From: Gnetum montanum
Taxonomy: Eukaryota > Streptophyta > Gnetopsida > Gnetales > Gnetaceae
Length of the DNA: 64,000 nucleotides
Assembly: GCA_015680685.1 (NCBI GenBank)
Contig: MNCI01028264.1
Coordinates: 70,706-134,705, forward strand
Direction: 5' to 3'
Below, piece by piece: positions 57,780 through 64,000 of the stretch. Both the position numbers and the translations under genes were made by a program. Every line of letters starts with the position of its first letter. The stretch's first letter is position 1. The notes beneath the pieces were generated by a model that had not been told where the DNA came from, ran no database searches, and saw only the letters and a list, made by a program, of their open reading frames with translations.

Positions 57780-60700
57780 GTGTGCTAAAAGAACAGAATA
57801 TTTCCATGTATATAAAAAATAGCATGAATAATGAAGAGTTAGAATCATTAAGAAAACATGAAAGAATTTACAAATATAATATAAAAAATGAAAAAAACTA
57901 ATAACTAACACTAATGACAACTCACCCTTTATGCCAATTCAAAGAGAAGCATTAGAATATTCTAATGATCAAATAAGTTTACAAATATTTTTTTTAAAAA
58001 AATATATAAAGTTAACCAAACTATGCAACAAATATGCATTGCAAAAATTTATAAAATTTTAAATATGAAGACAAATAAAATATTAGAAATGCTCAATTAA
58101 GATTTCAAAATAATCTTCAAATTGTTACAAATGAATTTGAATGTAACACATGTAATGAAAAAAAAATTGTAATGTTATGTACCAAGAAAAATAGCATATT
58201 TGAATGTCAAAGATGTAAAAATGAGAACTATCCTAAATGTTTTTCTATATTGAATAATATGAATCTTGGAGAATAACCATGTAAATTTCAAGTGTCAACC
58301 CAACTTGAAGAAATGTTAATTACGAGGTTCAATCCCATTATTGAAGTTACGCATGCTCATGCAGGTCAACTAAAATATAGAGGTCATACAATAAGTTTTC
58401 CATAGCATGTAGAAGAGGTAGAAAAAAACATAACTCAAAAATTACAAGAGTTACCATTTATTATTTTTCAAAGAAAAGATTATTTCGGTGGAACATATGA
58501 TTTTATTATCAACAAAGCAAGAGTATTATCAACGTTAAAATTTAAAATTCATAATAAGTTTTACCAAGATGTTGAAATAAATTTGGAAAATATTGAATAA
58601 CTTCCAAAAGACAATGATGTAAGATGCACAAATAAAGTTCAAATAATTAATATTAATGAATTAGAAGATGAATCAAATAACATTGAAGCATATATAAGAA
58701 GTAATGATGATTATGAAGAACTTTAAGATGAAAGTATACTTACATCATCTACAGTTATGAATACAATTGACTCTAAAATAGAGAATGATCTCATTCAAGA
58801 TTGGCTTAACTCACATAGAATTAAAGTTTCAGAAAGTATTAATTGGCCAACAATAGATAAAATTCTATTAGATGAATATTTTTATCCTAATTATTTGATA
58901 TGGCCTTCCCTACTCTCTTTCCCACAGGAAAATGTGATTTCTATGACTTAAGAACTAATCACATTTGATTACATCAATATGCAAAATATATATTTTTTAA
59001 AAAAGATGGAAGATTTGCAAGACATCCTAGATTTAGATACTATATTTTTAACATGATTAGGAGACATTGTGCACAAAACATAGCCTTAATTTTCATTAAA
59101 TGGAATTTAAATAAAATGCCAATGCATATCAATGAGTTAAAAGAACGATAACAAAAAGATCCAAGAAAGACTTTTGCTAATAAAGTTTTATGATTTAGTT
59201 ATACTTTGCAAGGTACACAAGCTTATTGGTGAATCAAATTGGATCTCCTATTATATTTTTCACGTTAAGTGCTACTAATATCCATTGGCCTAACTTACAT
59301 AAATATATGACAAGAGTTGCAAAAAAATGATTTACAACAATGTAAACAACAAATGGTCATTGAAAACCCTCATGTCATAACAAAATATATGTATTACTAT
59401 TACCAAGTTTTTATGAAAGAGATTTTGAAAAAAGACATGAAAGTGATTGACTACTGGTCAAGGTACGAATGGCAACATCGAGGGTCTCTACACATACATG
59501 GCTTTTTGTGGATAGAAAATACTCCAAATACAGACACAATTAACTGGTAAGATGAGGATGAAGTAAACAAGATAAAAATTTCTTAGATGATCTTATACAT
59601 GCATGGAACCCTCAATTTGCCATTGCAATGCCATGTTTTGAGGTATCAAATAAGTACATTCCATTCTTATTGATGTTGATATTGTGTGAGATTTGATATT
59701 GATTTTGTAAATAACTATATATACAAGAAAATAATTCAAGTATTTGTCACCCATCATCATATGATTAGAAGCAATATTCACTAAAGATGTCGACAAAGAT
59801 TACGTAGAACTAATTAACTCAATTCAAAGACATTCAAAATGTAGAAAGGATACATGCTTACGATTAAAAAATGGAAAATTATATTGTAGGTAATGTATCA
59901 AGAGTTATTTGAAAAACTATTTTGAAAAAACTATTGAAAAAAATTCTAATATTATGTTTATAGATACTTTGTAGATACAAAGTTCCATGGCCTATTCGTG
60001 AAACCTCTTCATTATTATACAAGAATTGTGAGTCAAAAAAATTGTAGTTGAGCCACTATGAAATTATGATAGATTGAATAAACATCATAAACTAGTTCTC
60101 CAAACATGGAGAGCTAACATAAATTGGCAACCTATTTTGCTAAAACATATAGTTGTGAAGTACATAGCAAAATATGTTGCTAAAGTAGAAAAAAATTTTG
60201 AATCCTATAATGATATGCTAGAAAAAATTATAAAATTACAAAACACTAAATATCACATTGGGAAAAGTTACAAAAAGCTAATAATTGAGACATTAATTGA
60301 AAGAGATATAGGAGCATAAGAAGTATTCCATATGTTGTTGGAACTACCTTTAGTAAAATGTAGTAGAATTTTTGTAAACTTAAATTTGTATAATCAAGTA
60401 CATAAACAAATAGTTACAAATGATTCCAATAATGAAGAACTATATTCAAAAGATATTTTGAAAGCATGCATGAATAGGCTAACAAAAATGAGTGGTTTAA
60501 ACCTTTATGAGGTGATAAAAAAAATTTATTTACAATCTAAAATGAAAGTCAAATCCTGAAAAATGATTAGAGTATTGTCGAATTCAAATGTTGCTTTATG
60601 TTCTATTTCATATATATATGGAACAGAAATAGGAACAACAGAAGAACCGATAAGATCTAATTGGAAAGTACATGAACAAACAATTAAAAAATAACAAATA

Positions 60701-62220
60701 AAACTAAAACCAAGGAAGATATAGTTTGCAAAGATTATGAAGAAGATGTTTATATTGAAAACCTAAATCACCTTCAAAATGAATCGGAGCCTTTATCAAG
60801 TTTGCAACTAACACAAGTTTTAAATTTAAAGAGCATTATAATTTTTAAATTCCTTCAAAAATTCCAATACTACTATTATGATGCAACTTAATATAAATTA
60901 TCAACAAATATTAAATAACAAATAATAAAATCTTGTGAATATTATTAAAAATCATTATATTGAAAGTAAAACAAAGGCATTAAAACCATTGAAATTATAA
61001 TACAAGGTAGTGATAACACAAGAAAATATTTCTTAATTCATACTATTAAAATAGAAATGTCTACTTTAGCATTTGCAAAAGAATTCCTTTGTTGGTAATG
61101 GCTCCAATAGGGGTTGCATCTTTTAATATTCAAGCAAAATAAATTCATGCTGGTTTGAAACTATTCATAAAAGAAAAAGAAAGAAAAAAAATATTATTTT
61201 ACATCAATTGCAGAATGATTTGAAAAACATAAAATATATACTCATTGATGAGTATATTTTTATTGGAGCTAGGCTATTTGAAGATATAGATGCGAGACAA
61301 CGACAAATATTTCCTCATTGTAATGAAAGTTTTGAAGGTAGGTCAATAATTTTCATAGGTGATATAGCTCAATTCTCTCTAGTTTGAGATATAGCACTAT
61401 ATTACTTCAAAGGTATAGAAAAATTTTATGGAATGAGTTTACATACGTTATTTTATTGGATAAAATATTATGGAAAAACACCAACAAATTTTTTAAAAAT
61501 TATTAAAAAAATGTAAGAACTTGTACACCAACAAGTATTGGTTGGGAAATACTAATGAATAGAAGCCAACACCAAATGTCTATTCAAGAATCAAAACATT
61601 TTGATGATAGTATACACTTATTTGCAAGAAACGATCAAGTAAATGAACACAATAAGAAAATGTTATATAATTTGGAAAAGCTTGTTTGTCGATGTCTTAG
61701 CATTAGTAATTGTTTTAATTAGTACATATCCATGGTTGATGAAGATTTGGAAGTAGAAATATTAATCATAATTGGAGCTAAAGTAATGTTGACAGTAAAT
61801 ATATTTACTTGTTATGATTTGGTAAATGGAATAACTGGAACTATTATAGATATATTTTATAGCAATGAAACAAAGAAACCAACACCACCATCTTAAATAC
61901 TAATTAATTTTCCAAACTATACTAGTCCATCATTTATGTCTTCTTTAAAGCAAATAGTTCTAATAACGCCACTACAATTTGGGTCAAAAAAATAGTTACC
62001 ATTAGAATTGGCATGGGCACTTACAATGCATAAATCACAAGGCATGACACTTGACAAAGCTATTGTTGATATTACACATTTGCAACAACCTAGATTAGTC
62101 TATGTAGCACTTTCTCGTATTATATTATTATCATGCCTACAAATTTACCATGCAATTTCTTATGACTAGTATGAAATAATGAACAAATCAAAATTAGTCC
62201 AAAGAAAAATAAATTAAAAA
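57780..62220 (+). pseudogene. Helitron Rep/helicase (RepHel), decayed
   Basis: The protein nicks and unwinds element DNA. Parts in order: a Lys/Arg-rich start; Cys pairs (FECNTCNEKK, FECQRCKNE; 58,140-58,240); a block with EEMLITRFNPIIEVTHAHAG; the Helitron_like_N region (YTLQGTQAYW, then ENPHVITKYMYYYY-QVFMKEIL and DYWSRYEWQHRGSLHIHGFL at 59,440-59,510) with the HUH motif H-I-H intact at 59,491-59,499; and the Y2 motif VKYIAKYVAK with both tyrosines at 60,161 and 60,173. The helicase has a broken Walker A (G-S-D-N-T-R-K near 61,006-61,026), motif Ia APIGVASFNI, Walker B YILIDEY (61,230-61,250), GRSIIFIGDIAQFS, then ELAWALTMHKSQGMTLDKAI and LVYVALSRI at 61,999-62,120. Dozens of stops and frameshifts. 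Confidence 0.85.
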
Positions 62221-62409
62221 ATTATCTAAAAAAGTTGGCCAAAAGAAACACTCATAGTTTTGCATATAGTAATAAGTACAATTTTGAATAATTCATTTAT
62301 AATATTGTAAAATTTAGAAATAAATATTAGTTAATATAAATGATTTTTTATTTATGTATGCCATGATAAAAACTACTATTATGTGAATAACATAGAGTAC
62401 ATTAACTTC

Positions 62410-64000
62410 ATGGCTACTTCACTGAGTTTCATACCATCATTTGTTGTTGGGCATTATGACAAAAATTGGGTTTGCAAAGTTTGTGTAATATACAAGATTG
62501 GTATGAAACCCTTTGAAAATATCAAAGATGGAAAAAAAGTACAAACTTATCAAGTAATGGATGCTGAGGTATCAACTTCAATTATTTCTATCTATGTTCA
62601 TTACAATGTATTGAAATATGAATAGATACTAACTCATTACTTTTCATAGAAATATATTATGTAACTCATAGCCTACAATGAAGACGTGAAGATAGCAAAT
62701 GTCAATTTACATGTGGGGAATGTTTATCGCATTCATGAAGAAAAAATTCAAATAAAAAACATAAAATTTAATAAACCAAAATGGCATTAAAAGATTCTCA
62801 AAAATCCACCAAAATAGATTAGATGGTCAAAAAAATTCCACATTACAAGTATACTTTCATTAAGCTCATAAATCTAGACTCTTATATCATCTCATAAGAG
62901 AAACCAAGTAATTTTGTAGAATTTCTAATTATTGAGTAATGTATTTTAATTGTTTTATAACTAACCTTTCTTTTTAACATTTACAGATCTTATTAAAATA
63001 GTTGTAGGAATAAGCCCAATCAATACATTATAAGGAGACATAAATGATCAAACAATTAAAAGAAGACAATTAGATATACTAGATCCAAGGTAAGAAAATA
63101 TTTCATATTTCATGATAATATAAATATGTTGAAGTGAACTAACTTGAAACTTACATTTGTATTATGATTGTAGTAATGATGAGCCTACAATTGTAACATT
63201 ATGGAGGCATTTAGCAATTGTAGAAGGGGAAAGGCTTTATGGAATTATTAAAAAAGACATAGCATTATCTCCAGTTGTAATGCTTTCAAATGTTTATATA
63301 AAAGACTTCTTTGGAAAAAGTGTAACAACTTCCAATGATAGTGATGTTATTATTAATCCCAAAATTTTAGAAACAAGAACATTGCAAGAATGGTAAGAAA
63401 TGTTTTTGAGAAAAGAAAATAGTTAATAATTGAAACTTACTAAACTTATTTTCTTTGCCAGGTATACAAGTATAAATGAATCAAAAAAGGCACTGATCTC
63501 CTCATATCCATTATCTAGAGAAAAACAACAAGTAACATTACACAAACTAACTTAATCTATTGATATTAGTAATGTATGTCAAGTCATAAAAAATCAAAAC
63601 TTGATTTTTTAAAAACTTATATAATAAAGATAACTCAAATATTTTTTAGAGGTTAATTATATTGTAGCTACCTATATAATTAGCATCAACCATGAGAGAT
63701 TTGTGACATACAGTTTGACCAAGATGTAGACACCATGTTAAGACTTCCAAAAAAGGAAGCTCAAAAGAAGGATTGGAAAACAATATTATATGAATGTATT
63801 ATGTGTGGCATAAAACACAAAAATTATTAGTTATAGTATATATTGATTTACAACTTAATAAAATAAATATTGAATTATTATTGATATTGATAACCTATAT
63901 TTTATGAAACAAATATCTTTTTCGTATGAAAGTGGTGGATGATACTGGACAAACTTTGATGATAATATATAATGAGGATGGTAAAATATTATTGGGACAT
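62410..64000 (+). CDS. RPA70-like single-strand DNA-binding protein with introns (partial at the right edge)
   Basis: Replication protein A large-subunit homologues carried by Helitrons bind the single strand made during rolling-circle transfer. Start chosen at ATG 62410 (MATSLSFIPSF), just before NWVCKVCVIYKIGM, the first OB fold (family 'NWTIKxRVxxKxxM'). VYRIHEEKIQIKN (about 62,730) and, after an intron ending tttacag at 62,986, KIVVGISPINTL with DILDPS follow. Intron 63090-63173 (GTAAGA...TTGTAG) joins the Ser codon to NDEPTIVTLWRHLAIVEGER. Exon 63174-63392 is fully open (GKSVTTSNDSDVIINPKI). Intron 63393-63461 (GTAAGA...TGCCAG) joins into EW-YTSINESKK. The last segment MKVVDDTGQTLMIIYNEDGK matches the third OB fold. 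A few stops in the first 600 bp may be unrecognised introns or decay, so a pseudogene is possible. Confidence 0.7.

Larger units (their letters stand above)
57780..64000 (+). mobile_element. Helitron (rolling-circle transposon), 3' end beyond the window
   Basis: A Rep nuclease plus PIF1-type helicase relic is followed about 200 bp later, on the same strand, by an RPA70-like gene. This combination (RepHel plus RPA) is characteristic of autonomous Helitrons. The terminal hairpin and CTRR end lie outside the window; the 5' TC end is not identified. Confidence 0.85.

Overview
This window looks like intergenic DNA from a large, repeat-bloated plant nuclear genome. I cannot name the species: a conifer, another gymnosperm, a fern or a large-genome monocot would all fit. 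The evidence is strong AT richness, no intact host gene, and layer on layer of decayed plant-type transposable elements (Ty3/gypsy, Ty1/copia, L1-type LINE, tRNA-derived SINEs, Helitron). The coding relics are full of in-frame TAG, TAA and TGA where the family has Gln, Arg or Trp, the pattern expected from long-term C-to-T decay of methylated DNA. Almost nothing here can be expressed as it stands. All domain calls come from reading translations by eye. No database search was run.

Layout. 0-0.65 kb: end of a gypsy gag-pro gene (element A). 1.37-5.15 kb: a minus-strand, apparently seven-exon pseudogene of unknown family with good splice signals. 7.44-8.03 kb: degenerate ~70-bp tandem repeats. 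8.3-11.42 kb: a second gag-pro copy of the element A family (element B). 11.43-14.2 kb: a minus-strand Ty3/gypsy relic with gag, protease, RT, RNase H and the start of integrase (element D), abutting B. 15.1 kb: a 5S-rRNA-like segment. 16.13-26.60 kb: a structurally complete LTR element (element C) with ~900-bp LTRs, TG...CA ends and a matching 5-bp target duplication (AATTA). It has gag-protease, then about 2 kb without RT or integrase, then a second long sense ORF with coiled-coil character. 27.4-28.1 and 33.9 kb: four copies of one tRNA-derived SINE family. 28.45-33.34 kb: a minus-strand L1-type LINE with ORF1 and ORF2. 36.9-40.25 kb: degenerate minisatellite and a 180-bp hairpin. 42.8-44.3 kb: a 5'-truncated LINE. 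45.69-49.67 kb: a nearly full-length copia coding region with a tRNA-iMet primer site. 50.2-55.9 kb: a complex of tandem, direct and inverted repeats, including a ~360-bp satellite. 57.8-64.0 kb: a Helitron with a Rep/helicase pseudogene and, downstream, an intron-containing RPA70-like gene that runs off the window.

How the parts work together. In the Helitron, the HUH/Y2 Rep nuclease, the PIF1-type helicase and the RPA single-strand-binding protein form one rolling-circle replication set. In element C, gag and protease would form particles while RT and integrase must have come from another element, which makes it non-autonomous. Its second ORF and the antisense multi-exon gene next to element A are the two least explained coding units. 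The Helitron also deserves attention: its N-terminal region resembles, as far as I remember, Helitrons of animals and fungi more than the usual angiosperm type.
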